Assembly (NCBI RefSeq): GCF_003012705.1
Contig: NZ_PXYL01000005.1
Span: 186,001 to 250,000, forward strand
Length of the DNA: 64,000 nucleotides
Source of the DNA: Pseudaminobacter soli (ex Li et al. 2025)
GTDB taxonomy: Bacteria; Pseudomonadota; Alphaproteobacteria; Rhizobiales; Rhizobiaceae
Direction of reading: 5' to 3'
In this document: positions 9,626 through 19,510 of the stretch, piece by piece
Layout: each line of letters begins with the position of its first letter
How positions within the stretch are numbered: position 1 is the stretch's first letter
Translations under genes and position numbers: made by a program
Notes under the pieces: model-generated
What the model was told of the DNA's origin: nothing
Databases searched by the model: none
What the model saw: only the letters and a program-made list of their open reading frames with translations

Positions 9626-11509
9626 ATGAAAAGATTCGCGGCCTTAGTGGCCTTGTCTGCGTCGGCATTCGCCCTTTCGACGGGCGCCTCCTTTGCCGAC
9701 TACACACTGCATATCCTGCACATCAACGACTGGCATAGCCGCATCGAATCCAACAACAAATATGAATCGACCTGTTCGGCCGAGGAAGAGGCCAAGGACG
9801 AATGCATCGGCGGCGCGGCCCGCCTCGTCACGGCAATCGCCCAGGAGCGCAAGAAGCTGGAGGGTGAGAACGTCTTGCTGCTGAATGGCGGCGACAATTT
9901 CCAGGGCTCGCTGTTCTACACCACCTACAAGGGCAAGGCCGAGGCCGAGTTCCTGAACCAGATGAAGTTCGACGCCATGACCGTGGGCAACCACGAGTTC
10001 GACGATGGCGAGGATGCGTTGGCGCCCTTCCTGGATGTCATCCAGTTTCCGGTGCTAAGCGCCAACGTGCAGGCGAGTGCTGCGGCCAAAGTAGGCGATC
10101 GCATCAAGCCTTCCGTCGTGCTCGAGGTAGGCGGCCAGAAGATCGGCATCATCGGCGCGGTGACCACCGAAACGCCGGAGATTTCTTCGCCCGGCCCCAA
10201 CATCACCATCGAGGACGACATCAAGACCATCACCGCCGAGGTCGAGAAGCTGAAGGCTGAGGGCGTCAACAAGATCATCGCGCTCACCCATGTCGGCTAT
10301 CCGCGCGACAAGGAGATGATCGCCAAGATTCCGGGCATCGACGTGGTGGTCGGCGGCCATACGCATTCGCTGTTGTCGAACACCGATCCCAAGGCCGAGG
10401 GCCCCTACCCGACGATGATCGACAACCCCGGCGGCTACAAGGTGCCGGTCACGCAGGCGGCCTCCTATTCGAAATATCTTGGCGAGTTCAAGGTGGTGTT
10501 CGACGACAACGGCGTCGTCAAGGAAGCCAGCGGCGACCCGATCTATCTCGACGCCAAGATCAAGCCCGACGAGGGCGTACTGAAGCGCATCGAGGAACTC
10601 GGCGCACCGATCGAAGAACTCAAGTCCAAGGAAGTCGGCGAGACGACCACCCCCATCGACGGCAGCCGTGAAAACTGCCGCGCCAGGGAATGCGAGATGG
10701 GCAACCTCGTTTCGGACGCGGTGCTCGAACGGGTGAAGGGCCAGGGCGTCAGCATCGTCATCACCAATGGCGGCGGCTTGCGCGCCTCGATCGACCAGGG
10801 CCCCGTTACCATGGGCGAAGTATTGACCGTTCTGCCCTTCCAGAACACCGTCGCCACCTTCCAGATTTCGGGTAAGGACCTGGTCGCAGCGCTCGAGAAC
10901 GGCGTGAGCCAGCTCGAGGAAGGCGGTGGCCGCTTCGCGCAGGTTGCCGGCCTGAAATATTCCTTCGACAAGTCGGCCCCGCCGCAGAGCCGCGTGAAGT
11001 CCGTCGAGGTTCAGGAAAACGGGAACTGGGCGCCGATCGACCCGAACAAGGACTATCTGGTCGCTTCCAACAACTATGTCCGCCAAGGCGGCGACGGCTA
11101 CAAGATCTTCGCCGAAAAGGCCAAGAACGCCTATGACTACGGCCCGGGATTGGAGCAGACGGTGGCCGACTATCTGACCGCGCACCGCCCCTACACGCCC
11201 AAGGTCGAGGGCCGCATCACGGAGGTGGCCCAGGCCGCGCCGACCGAGGCCAAGCCGGCGGAAACGGCACCGGCTACCGAAGCCACCAAGCCTGCCGAGG
11301 CAATCCAGCCTGCGGCAGTTATCAAGCCCGTGGAAGCCGGACCAAAGGCCGGCGACAGCCATGTGATCGCCGCCGGCGACACCTATTGGGACATCGCCAA
11401 GGCGGCCTATGGCAATGGCGGCAAATGGCGGACCATCGCCAAGGCCAACAATTATCCGGCGCGGCGCCTGCCCGTGGGCGCGACGCTGAACATTCCGGCC
11501 GCGCAGTAG
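9626..11509 (+). CDS. Periplasmic 5'-nucleotidase/UshA-like phosphoesterase with C-terminal LysM
   Basis: 627 residues. A signal peptide (ending near ASFA) is followed by a calcineurin-like metallophosphoesterase domain at about 25-300, with LHINDWH, LNGGDNFQGS, VGNHEFDDG and VVGGHTHS as metal-ligand motifs. The 5'-nucleotidase C-terminal domain at about 325-520 contains NGGGLRASI and FQISGKDL. An Ala/Pro/Glu-rich linker then leads to a LysM domain (SHVIAAGDTYWDIAKAAYG) at the C-terminus. The enzyme should dephosphorylate extracellular nucleotides, with LysM tethering it to peptidoglycan. The substrate could instead be another phosphoester. A strong terminator follows. Confidence 0.9.
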   Translation: MKRFAALVALSASAFALSTGASFADYTLHILHINDWHSRIESNNKYESTCSAEEEAKDECIGGAARLVTAIAQERKKLEGENVLLLNGGDNFQGSLFYTTYKGKAEAEFLNQMKFDAMTVGNHEFDDGEDALAPFLDVIQFPVLSANVQASAAAKVGDRIKPSVVLEVGGQKIGIIGAVTTETPEISSPGPNITIEDDIKTITAEVEKLKAEGVNKIIALTHVGYPRDKEMIAKIPGIDVVVGGHTHSLLSNTDPKAEGPYPTMIDNPGGYKVPVTQAASYSKYLGEFKVVFDDNGVVKEASGDPIYLDAKIKPDEGVLKRIEELGAPIEELKSKEVGETTTPIDGSRENCRARECEMGNLVSDAVLERVKGQGVSIVITNGGGLRASIDQGPVTMGEVLTVLPFQNTVATFQISGKDLVAALENGVSQLEEGGGRFAQVAGLKYSFDKSAPPQSRVKSVEVQENGNWAPIDPNKDYLVASNNYVRQGGDGYKIFAEKAKNAYDYGPGLEQTVADYLTAHRPYTPKVEGRITEVAQAAPTEAKPAETAPATEATKPAEAIQPAAVIKPVEAGPKAGDSHVIAAGDTYWDIAKAAYGNGGKWRTIAKANNYPARRLPVGATLNIPAAQ

Positions 11510-11534
11510 GCGCTTGGAACGAGCCCATAGGCAG

Positions 11535-11566
11535 AACCCGCCCGCAACCAATCGGGCGGGTTTTCG
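11535..11566 (+). terminator. Intrinsic terminator after 5'-nucleotidase gene
   Basis: Perfect 10-bp stem AACCCGCCCG / CGGGCGGGTT with an 8-base loop, then TTTTC. A textbook rho-independent terminator. Confidence 0.88.
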
Positions 11567-11642
11567 CATTGTGGTGCGGCCAGACGCGACATTGAATGCT
11601 TGCGCCATTCGATTACCTATTGGCGCGTTGCGGAGAGACCGA

Positions 11643-12707
11643 ATGGACATGACCACCACGATCGATGACAAGACCAGCAAGGCGCTCGGCCCGCTTCCAG
11701 CCGGCCACCCGGCGGTGCGCAAGGGCAAGGTCGGCGTGCTCCTGCTCAACCTCGGTACCCCCGACGGCACCGACACCAAGTCGATGCGTCGCTACCTGCG
11801 GGAGTTCCTGTCCGATCCGCGCGTCATTGAGATGCCAAAGCTGCTTTGGTATCCGATCCTTCACGGGATCGTCCTCAACACGCGCCCCAGGAAGTCGGGC
11901 GATAACTATAAAAAGATCTGGAACACCGAACGCGACGAATCCCCGCTGCGCACCTACACGCGCTCGCAGGCCGAAAAGCTAGCGGAAGCGCTGCGCGACC
12001 TGCCCGATGTGATCGTCGAATGGGGCATGCGCTACGGCAATCCGTCAACAGCAGACGCGGTCGAGAAGCTGATGGCGCAAGGCTGCGAGCGCATCGTCAT
12101 GTTCCCGCTCTATCCGCAGTTTTCGGCCACCACCACGGCCACGGCAAGCGACCAGCTGTTCCGCGCCCTGATGAAGATACGCGCCATGCCGTCTGTCCGC
12201 ACCGTGCCGGCCTATTACGACGAACCGGTCTATATCGAAGCGCTGGCGCGCTCGATCGAGCAGCATCTCGCCGGGCTCGACTTCGAGCCGGAGGTCATCC
12301 TCGCCTCCTATCACGGCATCCCAAAGCCCTATTTCGAGAAGGGCGACCCCTACCACTGCCACTGCGTGAAGACGACGCGCTTGCTGCGCGAGCGGCTGGG
12401 CATGAGCGACAAGAAACTCATCACCACCTTCCAGTCCCGCTTCGGCGCGCAGGAATGGCTCCAGCCCTATACGGACAAGACAGTCGAGCGATTGGCCAAG
12501 GAGGGCGTGAAATCCATCGCCATCGTCAATCCCGGCTTTTCGGTGGACTGCATCGAGACGCTGGAGGAGATCGCCGGCGAGAACGCCGAGATATTTCATC
12601 ACGCCGGCGGCAAGAACTTTTCCCACATTCCCTGCCTGAACGACAGCGCCGAGGGCATGGCCGTCATCGAGGCGATCGCACGCCGCGAACTGATGGGCTG
12701 GGTCTGA
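11643..12707 (+). CDS. hemH: Ferrochelatase
   Basis: 354 residues. It inserts Fe2+ into protoporphyrin IX, the last step of haem synthesis. Signature segments are VLLLNLGTPD near the N-terminus, the FPLYPQFSATTTAT motif, the catalytic histidine in ASYHGIPKPYF, and the conserved glutamate in FSVDCIETLEEI. I chose ATG 11643 because GGAGAG lies about 7 bases upstream. The frame is open further back but lacks a ribosome site. It is transcribed alone between a terminator and the QmcA gene. Confidence 0.95.
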   Translation: MDMTTTIDDKTSKALGPLPAGHPAVRKGKVGVLLLNLGTPDGTDTKSMRRYLREFLSDPRVIEMPKLLWYPILHGIVLNTRPRKSGDNYKKIWNTERDESPLRTYTRSQAEKLAEALRDLPDVIVEWGMRYGNPSTADAVEKLMAQGCERIVMFPLYPQFSATTTATASDQLFRALMKIRAMPSVRTVPAYYDEPVYIEALARSIEQHLAGLDFEPEVILASYHGIPKPYFEKGDPYHCHCVKTTRLLRERLGMSDKKLITTFQSRFGAQEWLQPYTDKTVERLAKEGVKSIAIVNPGFSVDCIETLEEIAGENAEIFHHAGGKNFSHIPCLNDSAEGMAVIEAIARRELMGWV

Positions 12708-12874
12708 ACCCAACCGCGTAAATCAGAGCGCTTCCAGACGTCACAGACACGTGGGTGTCCCTGCATGATTGCCGGCCACTCGCGGCGTGATTGTAACCGT
12801 CATGAAAGCCCCTTAAGTAATTCGTGAGCGCGCGGCCGTAATTTCAGCGCGCGCCCATTGAGAGGGAGAACTGC

Positions 12875-13822
12875 ATGCCGTTTACCGGTTCCGATTTACT
12901 GATTCCGATCCTCGTCGTTCTCGTGCTGTTGTTCCTGTTTGCCGGTATCAAGACCGTGCCGCAGGGTTTCAACTACACGGTCGAGCGCTTCGGCCGGTAC
13001 ACGAAGACGCTTTCTCCCGGCCTCAACCTGATCCTCCCCTTCATCGACCGCATCGGCGCCAAGATGAACATGATGGAGCAGGTGCTCGACGTGCCGACGC
13101 AGGAGGTCATCACCCGCGACAACGCCATTGTCGGCGTCGACGGCGTGGCATTCTACCAGGTGTTGAGCGCGCCGCAGGCGGCTTACCAGGTTTCCGGGCT
13201 GGAGAACGCGATCCTCAACCTGACCATGACGAATATCCGCACGGTCATGGGCTCGATGGACTTGGACGAGTTGCTTTCCAATCGCGACGCCATCAATGAG
13301 CGGTTGCTGCGTGTGGTCGACGAGGCAGCCCATCCCTGGGGCATCAAGATCACGCGCGTCGAGATCAAGGACATCAACCCGCCGGCCAATCTGGTCGAGT
13401 CGATGGCCCGGCAGATGATGGCCGAGCGCAACAAGCGCGCCCAGATCCTCGAAGCCGAGGGCCTGAAAGCCGCTCAGGTGCTCGAAGCCGAAGGCCGCAA
13501 GGAAGCCGCTTTCCGCGATGCCGAGGCGCGCGAGCGTTCGGCAGAGGCGGAGGCACGTGCCACCCAGGTCGTGTCGGAAGCCATCGCCAAGGGTGACGTG
13601 CAGGCGATCAACTACTTCGTCGCGCAGAAATACACCGAAGCGTTGGGCAAGATCGGTTCGGCCGGCAACAGCAAGATCGTACTGATGCCTATGGAGGCTT
13701 CGTCGCTGATCGGCTCGCTGGGCGGCATCGGCGCCATCGCGAAGGAAGTGTTTGGCGATCAGTCGGCGGCAGCGCCGCAGCGTTCTTCCGCCCGGCCGCC
13801 GATAACGCGCAGCCAGGACTGA
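12875..13822 (+). CDS. qmcA: SPFH/stomatin-like membrane protein (QmcA family)
   Basis: 315 residues. One N-terminal membrane helix ([18 protein letters not shown]) is followed by a band-7/SPFH domain ([28 protein letters not shown]) and a long helical region rich in Glu, Ala and Arg (about 175-240), expected to drive oligomerisation. The family forms membrane microdomain scaffolds and can partner with proteases. The NfeD gene begins 22 bases downstream, the usual SPFH-NfeD pairing. Confidence 0.92.
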   Translation: MPFTGSDLLIPILVVLVLLFLFAGIKTVPQGFNYTVERFGRYTKTLSPGLNLILPFIDRIGAKMNMMEQVLDVPTQEVITRDNAIVGVDGVAFYQVLSAPQAAYQVSGLENAILNLTMTNIRTVMGSMDLDELLSNRDAINERLLRVVDEAAHPWGIKITRVEIKDINPPANLVESMARQMMAERNKRAQILEAEGLKAAQVLEAEGRKEAAFRDAEARERSAEAEARATQVVSEAIAKGDVQAINYFVAQKYTEALGKIGSAGNSKIVLMPMEASSLIGSLGGIGAIAKEVFGDQSAAAPQRSSARPPITRSQD

Positions 13823-13843
13823 TCCCGCCACGGAAAGACAGCC

Positions 13844-14302
13844 ATGATCGCAAGCCTGATCCAAGAACTGGGGCCATGGAACTGGATGGCGCTGGGTGCG
13901 GCGCTGCTCATATTCGAATTGTTCCTGCCCGGCATCTTCCTACTGTGGATCGGGATCGCAGCGATACTGGTCGGCACGCTATCGCTGCAGCTGTGGACCA
14001 TGGGCTTCTGGACCTGGCAGGTTCAGGTCCTGGTCTTTCTGGTGCTGTCGCTCTTGTCGGCCTATGTCGGCAGCAAGATCATGGCCGCACAGCGCAACGA
14101 CAGCGACCAGCCGCTGCTCAACCGCCGCAGCGAACAGATGATCGGCCGCACCGCGACCCTGACCGAGCCGATCAGCGAAGGCCGCGGCCGCATCAAGCTT
14201 GGGGACACGATGTGGCGCGTGTCCGGTCCGGACCTGCCGGCGGGCGCACGCGTCCGCGTTGTCGCGGCCGAAGATTCGGAACTGGTGGTCGAGGCCCTCT
14301 GA
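13844..14302 (+). CDS. NfeD-family membrane protein
   Basis: 152 residues. Two or three hydrophobic helices at 15-75 (MALGAALLIFELFLPG, LLWIGIAAILVGTL) are followed by a small soluble beta-barrel OB-like domain with IGRTATLTEPI, GDTMWRVSG and ELVVEAL. This is the short NfeD type without a protease domain. Members work with SPFH proteins, as the adjoining QmcA gene suggests. The two genes are probably co-transcribed. Confidence 0.9.
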   Translation: MIASLIQELGPWNWMALGAALLIFELFLPGIFLLWIGIAAILVGTLSLQLWTMGFWTWQVQVLVFLVLSLLSAYVGSKIMAAQRNDSDQPLLNRRSEQMIGRTATLTEPISEGRGRIKLGDTMWRVSGPDLPAGARVRVVAAEDSELVVEAL

Positions 14303-14507
14303 CCTCGACGACGTACCCCAGCGACGTCAGACTGGCGGTAACCTTTTGGCAACCATCGCAGCCGATGCGCGTCCGCGTCGCCGCCGGTGTCCACATCCGC
14401 GTGTCCGAATTTCACGATTTGTTTTTACCTGAGCCTTAGCTGTTTTAGCAGGGTGCAGCGATAGACTTTCCGGACATGGCCGCCCTTTGAACGAAGCGGT
14501 GGCATTC

Positions 14508-16592
14508 ATGCGCGTGATTTCCTGCATCGCTACAGAGCACAATCTGTGGCTGGTTCTCCTTGCGGCCTTTGTCTGCGTAAGCGGCGTCGCGGTGGCACTG
14601 CGCCTACTGCGAAAGGCCGGAGAGAACCGCGGCGTCCAGAAGGGCGGCTGGCTTTTCCTGACCGCAGTGGCGGCCGGCGCATCCATATGGTGCACGCATT
14701 TCATCGCCATGCTCGCTTTCGATGCCGGCGCGCCGATATCCTTCGATCCCATCCTGACCATGATCTCGCTGGTCATAGCCGTTGGTGGCTGCGGCTATGG
14801 TTTTGCTGCCGCGCTGTCTCGCAAGATCCGGCTGGCGCCCGAATTCGGCGGCGCTGCGGTGGGCGTTGCGATCGCAGCCATGCATTACACCGGCATGCTC
14901 GCCTATCGCGTCGACGGCATTGTCGACTGGGATACGAACTATGTGATTGCCTCCGTCGCCATGTCGGTCGTCTTCGCCTCCCTCGCCATCGGACAGGCAG
15001 TGCGTCGCTCGCGGAAATTCTCCGCCTGGGCCGGGCTTGGCCTTTTCACTCTCGCGATCGTGTCGCTCCATTTCACCGCGATGGCGGCCGTATCGGTAAC
15101 GCCGATGTCGACGCGCATGGCCTTCACCGAGCCTGCTATCCTCCAGGCCATGGCCGTGGCTGTCGCGGTGGTCGGCATGATGATTGTCGGCACCGGCGTG
15201 GTCAGCTACATCATCGACGCGCAAACCAGCGAGGAATCCTATCGACGGCTCCAGCATATGGCGCTGAACGACGCGCTGACCGGACTTCCCAACCGCACCA
15301 GCTTCAGCAGCCATCTCGACAACGAGATCGAGCGGGCGAAGGAAAATGATAGCAAGCTGGCCGTCATCGGTATCGACCTGGACCGCTTCAAGGAGATCAA
15401 CGACCTGCGCGGCCACAAGGCCGGCGACGAGGCTCTGAAGCTGGTTGCGCGGAGGCTGACCCGGATGCTCGGCGACGGGGAGTTCGTCGCCCGTGTCGGC
15501 GGCGACGAATTTGCGGCAATGAAACGCTTCACCGAGCAGGCGGACCTGCTCGATTTCGTGGCTCGGCTGAAGGACACTCTCTTCCAGCCGATGCGCATCG
15601 ACGACTTCGACTGCGCCACTGGTGCCAGCATCGGCGTGGCCGTCTATCCGCAGGACGGCGAGAACCAGGAACGGCTGGTGAGCAATGCCGACCTTGCCAT
15701 GTATCGTGCAAAAGCCGACGTCACACGCGCGATCTGCTTCTATGAGCTTCGCATGGACGAGGCCTCACGCACCCGGCAGACCCTGGCGCGCGACCTGCGC
15801 CGGGCCCTCGAGCTCGACCAACTTGAACTTCACTACCAGGTCCAGACGTCGGTCAGCACCGGCGAAATCCGCGGCTTCGAGGTACTGCTGCGTTGGACGC
15901 ATCCCGAACGCGGGCATGTGCCGCCTTCCGAATTCATCCCGATCGCCGAGGAAAACGGGCTGATCATGGCGATTGGCGAATGGGTGCTGCGCACTGCTTG
16001 CCGGCAGGCGGCGTCGTGGGACAAGCCTTACAAGATCGCGGTCAATCTATCGCCGGTGCAGTTCGCGCATCCCGACTTGGCGAGCCTCGTCAAGAACATC
16101 CTGACAGAGACCGGCTTCGATGCCCGCCGGCTGGAACTTGAGATCACCGAATCGACCATCATCGCCGACAAGGTGCGCACGCTGCAGACCCTGCGCAGGA
16201 TAAGGGAACTTGGCGTTACGATCGCCCTCGACGATTTCGGTGTCGGCTATTCGTCGCTGGACACGCTGCGCTCGTTCCCCTTCGACAAGATCAAGCTCGA
16301 CCGCTCGTTCATGAGCGAGCTTGAGGAAAACCCGCAGGCCAAGGCAATCGTGCGCGCGGTGCTGACGCTGGGCAAGAGCCTGAACATCCCTGTGCTGGCC
16401 GAAGGCGTCGAAACCGACGACCAGCTGACGATCCTGCAGACCGAACTGTGCGACGAAGCGCAGGGCTTCTTCCTCGGGCGCCCCAAGCCGGTAGAGCAGA
16501 TTTTCGGGCTGGAAGGCGCCGATAGCGACGCCGATCAGCAGTTCTCGGGCCGCATGCCCCTTGCACGCATGGCACGCAAGCAGGTCGCCTGA
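14508..16592 (+). CDS. MHYT-GGDEF-EAL protein (c-di-GMP turnover)
   Basis: 694 residues. The N-terminal MHYT sensor has seven predicted helices with the repeated motifs WCTHFIAML, AMHYTGMLAY and LHFTAMAAV, thought to bind a metal or gas. A GGDEF domain (about 265-420) has intact RVGGDEFAAM but no RxxD inhibitory site. An EAL domain (about 440-685) has EVLLRW in place of EALLRW, while VNLSPVQF, LEITES, DDFGVGYSS, EGVET and EAQGFFLGRP are intact. Both cyclase and phosphodiesterase activity are plausible. I chose ATG 14508 (MRVISC) because the longer frame begins with a TTG without a ribosome site. Confidence 0.92.
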   Translation: MRVISCIATEHNLWLVLLAAFVCVSGVAVALRLLRKAGENRGVQKGGWLFLTAVAAGASIWCTHFIAMLAFDAGAPISFDPILTMISLVIAVGGCGYGFAAALSRKIRLAPEFGGAAVGVAIAAMHYTGMLAYRVDGIVDWDTNYVIASVAMSVVFASLAIGQAVRRSRKFSAWAGLGLFTLAIVSLHFTAMAAVSVTPMSTRMAFTEPAILQAMAVAVAVVGMMIVGTGVVSYIIDAQTSEESYRRLQHMALNDALTGLPNRTSFSSHLDNEIERAKENDSKLAVIGIDLDRFKEINDLRGHKAGDEALKLVARRLTRMLGDGEFVARVGGDEFAAMKRFTEQADLLDFVARLKDTLFQPMRIDDFDCATGASIGVAVYPQDGENQERLVSNADLAMYRAKADVTRAICFYELRMDEASRTRQTLARDLRRALELDQLELHYQVQTSVSTGEIRGFEVLLRWTHPERGHVPPSEFIPIAEENGLIMAIGEWVLRTACRQAASWDKPYKIAVNLSPVQFAHPDLASLVKNILTETGFDARRLELEITESTIIADKVRTLQTLRRIRELGVTIALDDFGVGYSSLDTLRSFPFDKIKLDRSFMSELEENPQAKAIVRAVLTLGKSLNIPVLAEGVETDDQLTILQTELCDEAQGFFLGRPKPVEQIFGLEGADSDADQQFSGRMPLARMARKQVA

Positions 16593-16610
16593 ACGAAAGA
16601 CCTGACTTGT

Positions 16611-17609
16611 TCAGACCACGCCGATGCGCAGCAGGTCGTGGAAATGCAGGACGCCGAGGGGACGATCATCCTCGGCGACGATCAGCGCATTGATATTGTT
16701 GTCGTTCAGCATGCCGATGGCAGCACTTGCCATCATGCGCGGACCGACGGTCTTGGGCTTGCGCGTCATGATGTCCTCGACGGCGAGTTCGCTAAGACTG
16801 CGGTGCAGGTTGCGGGCAAGGTCGCCGTCGGTCACGATGCCCGCAAGCCTACCGTCTCCATCGACCACGCAGACGCAGCCCAGGCGTTTGCGCGACAGTT
16901 CGGTTATGGCGGAGGGCAGATCCGTGCCAAGCTTGACGACCGGCATGGCCTCGCCCGAATGCATGATTTCGCCGACGCGCATGAGATTTGCGCCGAGCTT
17001 GCCGCCGGGATGGAAGGTGCGGAAATGCTCCGGCGTGAAGCCGCGTGCCTCAAGCAGCGCGACCGCTAGCGCATCACCTATGACGAGTTGCAGAACCGTA
17101 GAGGTGGTGGGCGCAAGGCCGTGCGGGCAGGCTTCGGCGGCCTTGGGCAGCTTCAGCACCACATTGGCTTCGCGCCCCAGCGCCGAGGTCTCGCCCGACG
17201 TCACCGCAATCAGCGGAATGGAAAAGCGCCGCGCATAGGCAATGATGCCCTTGAGCTCGGCGGTTTCGCCCGACCAGGACATGGCAACGATGGCGTCGTC
17301 GCGCGCGATCATGCCGAGATCGCCGTGATTGGCCTCGGCGGGATGGACGAAGAAGGCTGGCGTGCCAGTCGAAGCAAGGGTCGCAGCGATCTTCGCGCCG
17401 ATATGGCCACTCTTGCCGACGCCGGTGACGATCACCCGGCCCGTAATGCCGGCCAGGATTTCCACCGCTTCCGCCAGCGGTTCGGCCAAACCGTTCTCCA
17501 GCGCCTCAACCAGCGCCTCGATGCCGGCGCGTTCGGTGCTCACGGTTCGCATCGCCGAAGCGATCGATTCCTGCCTGTCGGGACGACTCTTCAAGGATCC
17601 TGCGTGCAT
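16611..17609 (-). CDS. kdsD: Arabinose-5-phosphate isomerase (KpsF/GutQ family)
   Basis: 332 residues. It converts ribulose-5-phosphate to arabinose-5-phosphate for Kdo in lipopolysaccharide. The SIS domain (about 40-185) has RVIVTGVGKSGHIGAKIAAT, HPAEANHGDLGM and SWSGETAEL. Two CBS domains fill the C-terminus (VGEIMHSGEAMP, VEDIMTRKPKTV). It ends 19 bases from the EAL-protein stop, so the two converge. It is divergent from the outer-membrane protein gene. Confidence 0.94.
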   Translation of the reverse strand: MHAGSLKSRPDRQESIASAMRTVSTERAGIEALVEALENGLAEPLAEAVEILAGITGRVIVTGVGKSGHIGAKIAATLASTGTPAFFVHPAEANHGDLGMIARDDAIVAMSWSGETAELKGIIAYARRFSIPLIAVTSGETSALGREANVVLKLPKAAEACPHGLAPTTSTVLQLVIGDALAVALLEARGFTPEHFRTFHPGGKLGANLMRVGEIMHSGEAMPVVKLGTDLPSAITELSRKRLGCVCVVDGDGRLAGIVTDGDLARNLHRSLSELAVEDIMTRKPKTVGPRMMASAAIGMLNDNNINALIVAEDDRPLGVLHFHDLLRIGVV

Positions 17610-17717
17610 GGACGAAGCGATTAGCGTGTCGCAGCAAGTGTGTCCATACCATTGGCGCTAATACACCTGCCTTGCCTCAACGCTCCATTAACCAAGCGCA
17701 TTTACGGTTCGGTAAGT

Positions 17718-19475
17718 ATGGCGCACCCGCGCCGAACATGCAGTCAGGTGAGAATGCCCCGGGTTCGCCCAGAAAAGAGAAGCCGCTCAGCAAGATGGGC
17801 GCTGCCGGCCATGCTCTGCATGTCGACGGCGGCGATGTTTTGCACGCTTCCGGCTGAGGCACAGGACACCGGCCTGCGGGGAAGCCTCAGCGCCACCGGC
17901 ACCGGCGGCTCGGCCCCTGTACAGAGTGCTGCGCAACCATCGGTGCAAGACCAGTCCGGCGATGCGGAGCAGGATGCGCAGCCGCAATACGACCCCACCA
18001 GCACGGGTGCTATTCCCCCCTTGGATCAGGCCGATCCGAACGTCATCGACCAAAACCTGTATTCTCTGCCTGCGAATGCCGAAGACACGTTTGCCGGCGA
18101 AACTCCGCCGACGAATAGGCGCAGGCCTTCGGTCGCCCGCCCGAGCGCGCAGGCACCCGTTCCAGCAGCAAATGAGCCGCCGCGGCCCGTCCGCGAGAAC
18201 ATGCGTGTCGACACTGTGGACGAGGACCTCAGAACGTCCGCGGTGCGCATGACGAACGTCAACACCATGGACAATGATGACACCGACCAGCGCGCCCAGC
18301 GCGTGCAGGCGATCGAAGGCCTGCGCCGGCGGCAAGACGACCGTCCCTTCGACCCGGTCGGCATGCGCGTCGGTTCTTTCGTGCTGCGGTCCTCGCTGGA
18401 TCAGGGCCTGACGGCTACAAGCAACGCCAATGCCAGCTATGGCGGTTCGAGCGCGGTCCTGTCGGAAACCGCTCTTCGCCTCAACGCCGTCTCCGACTGG
18501 AGCCGGCATGCGGCGGTCGTCAATGCCCATGGCAATCTGCGTCGCACGCTTTCAGGCGAAGAGGTGAAGGACAGCGAGATCGGCGTCGACGCCCGGCTCG
18601 ATCTCGACCTCGGCGACGAGTTGCGCGCCTTCGGCACGCTCGGCTATCTGCGGCGTCCCGAATCCGCCTCCTCTCCCGCCGCCGTGGCCGGCACGCTCTC
18701 GCAGCCGATCCGGCAGACCCTGACCGGCAGCGCCGGTCTCGAAAAGGCGGTTGGCAACGCCCGCTTCGGCATCGCTGGCCGGCTCCAGCACGACATGTAT
18801 GGCGACGCCGAGCTTTCCGGTGGTGGCAGCATTTCGCAGAGGGATCGCGACTCGACGCTCGCCGCGCTGGTACTGCGCGGCGGCTACCAGATCGCGCCAG
18901 CGCTGACGCCCTTCGTCGAAACCGAGATCGGGCGGCGCTTCTACGATCAGAGAGTCGATGCGGGCGGCTATGAACGCTCGTCAACGCTGCTAGGCGCGCG
19001 GGCTGGCCTGGCCCTCGACATGGGCGAAAAACTGTCCGGCGAATTCTCCGCCGGCTGGCTGCGCGAGACCTTTGACGACGACCGGCTGACACCGATCTCG
19101 GGCCCCGCGATCGCGGCGGCGCTGGCCTGGTCGCCGGAACGCGGCACAATCGTCAACCTCACGGCCACGACCACCGCAGAGGGGGCGACTGGAGCCGGCG
19201 AAAGCGGCTCGATCCTGCATGCGGCACAGCTGTCGGCCGTGCGCGAAATCCGCGCCGACCTGACCGCCAACGCCGCGCTCGGCTTTGGCTATCGCGACTA
19301 TGCCGGCTCGAATGGCTACGACAACATCTTCAACGCCGAACTCGGCGCGGTCTGGTGGATGAACCGCTATGCCGGCCTGACCGGCCGGCTCCGGCATGAA
19401 CGGCTGCGCAGCAACCTGCCCTACCGCGATTACGACGCCAACAGCGTGTTCCTCGGCGTGACGGTTCAGCGATAG
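17718..19475 (+). CDS. Outer-membrane beta-barrel protein, rhizobial type
   Basis: About 585 residues. A basic N-terminus precedes a hydrophobic stretch ending LPAEAQ, a Sec signal peptide. Then comes a Pro/Gln/Asp-rich disordered region of about 150 residues, then about 350 residues of alternating amphipathic strands (GMRVGSFVLRSSLDQGLTAT, FVETEIGRRFYDQR, YAGLTGRLRHERLR) ending in a terminal aromatic-like strand (VFLGVTVQR). It resembles the DUF-type outer-membrane beta-barrel proteins of Hyphomicrobiales; its function is unknown. The start could be ATG 17718 or ATG 17754, which has AGGTGA just upstream. Confidence 0.72.
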   Translation: MAHPRRTCSQVRMPRVRPEKRSRSARWALPAMLCMSTAAMFCTLPAEAQDTGLRGSLSATGTGGSAPVQSAAQPSVQDQSGDAEQDAQPQYDPTSTGAIPPLDQADPNVIDQNLYSLPANAEDTFAGETPPTNRRRPSVARPSAQAPVPAANEPPRPVRENMRVDTVDEDLRTSAVRMTNVNTMDNDDTDQRAQRVQAIEGLRRRQDDRPFDPVGMRVGSFVLRSSLDQGLTATSNANASYGGSSAVLSETALRLNAVSDWSRHAAVVNAHGNLRRTLSGEEVKDSEIGVDARLDLDLGDELRAFGTLGYLRRPESASSPAAVAGTLSQPIRQTLTGSAGLEKAVGNARFGIAGRLQHDMYGDAELSGGGSISQRDRDSTLAALVLRGGYQIAPALTPFVETEIGRRFYDQRVDAGGYERSSTLLGARAGLALDMGEKLSGEFSAGWLRETFDDDRLTPISGPAIAAALAWSPERGTIVNLTATTTAEGATGAGESGSILHAAQLSAVREIRADLTANAALGFGYRDYAGSNGYDNIFNAELGAVWWMNRYAGLTGRLRHERLRSNLPYRDYDANSVFLGVTVQR

Positions 19476-19480
19476 GGACC

Positions 19481-19501
19481 CCCTCCCCTCGATGGGGAGG
19501 G
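19481..19501 (+). terminator. Terminator between convergent barrel-protein gene and galU
   Basis: CCCTCCCC and GGGGAGGG form an 8-bp stem around TCGAT, followed by TTTAG. It lies in the 35-base gap between convergent genes. Confidence 0.6.
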
Positions 19502-19510
19502 TTTAGTCCA

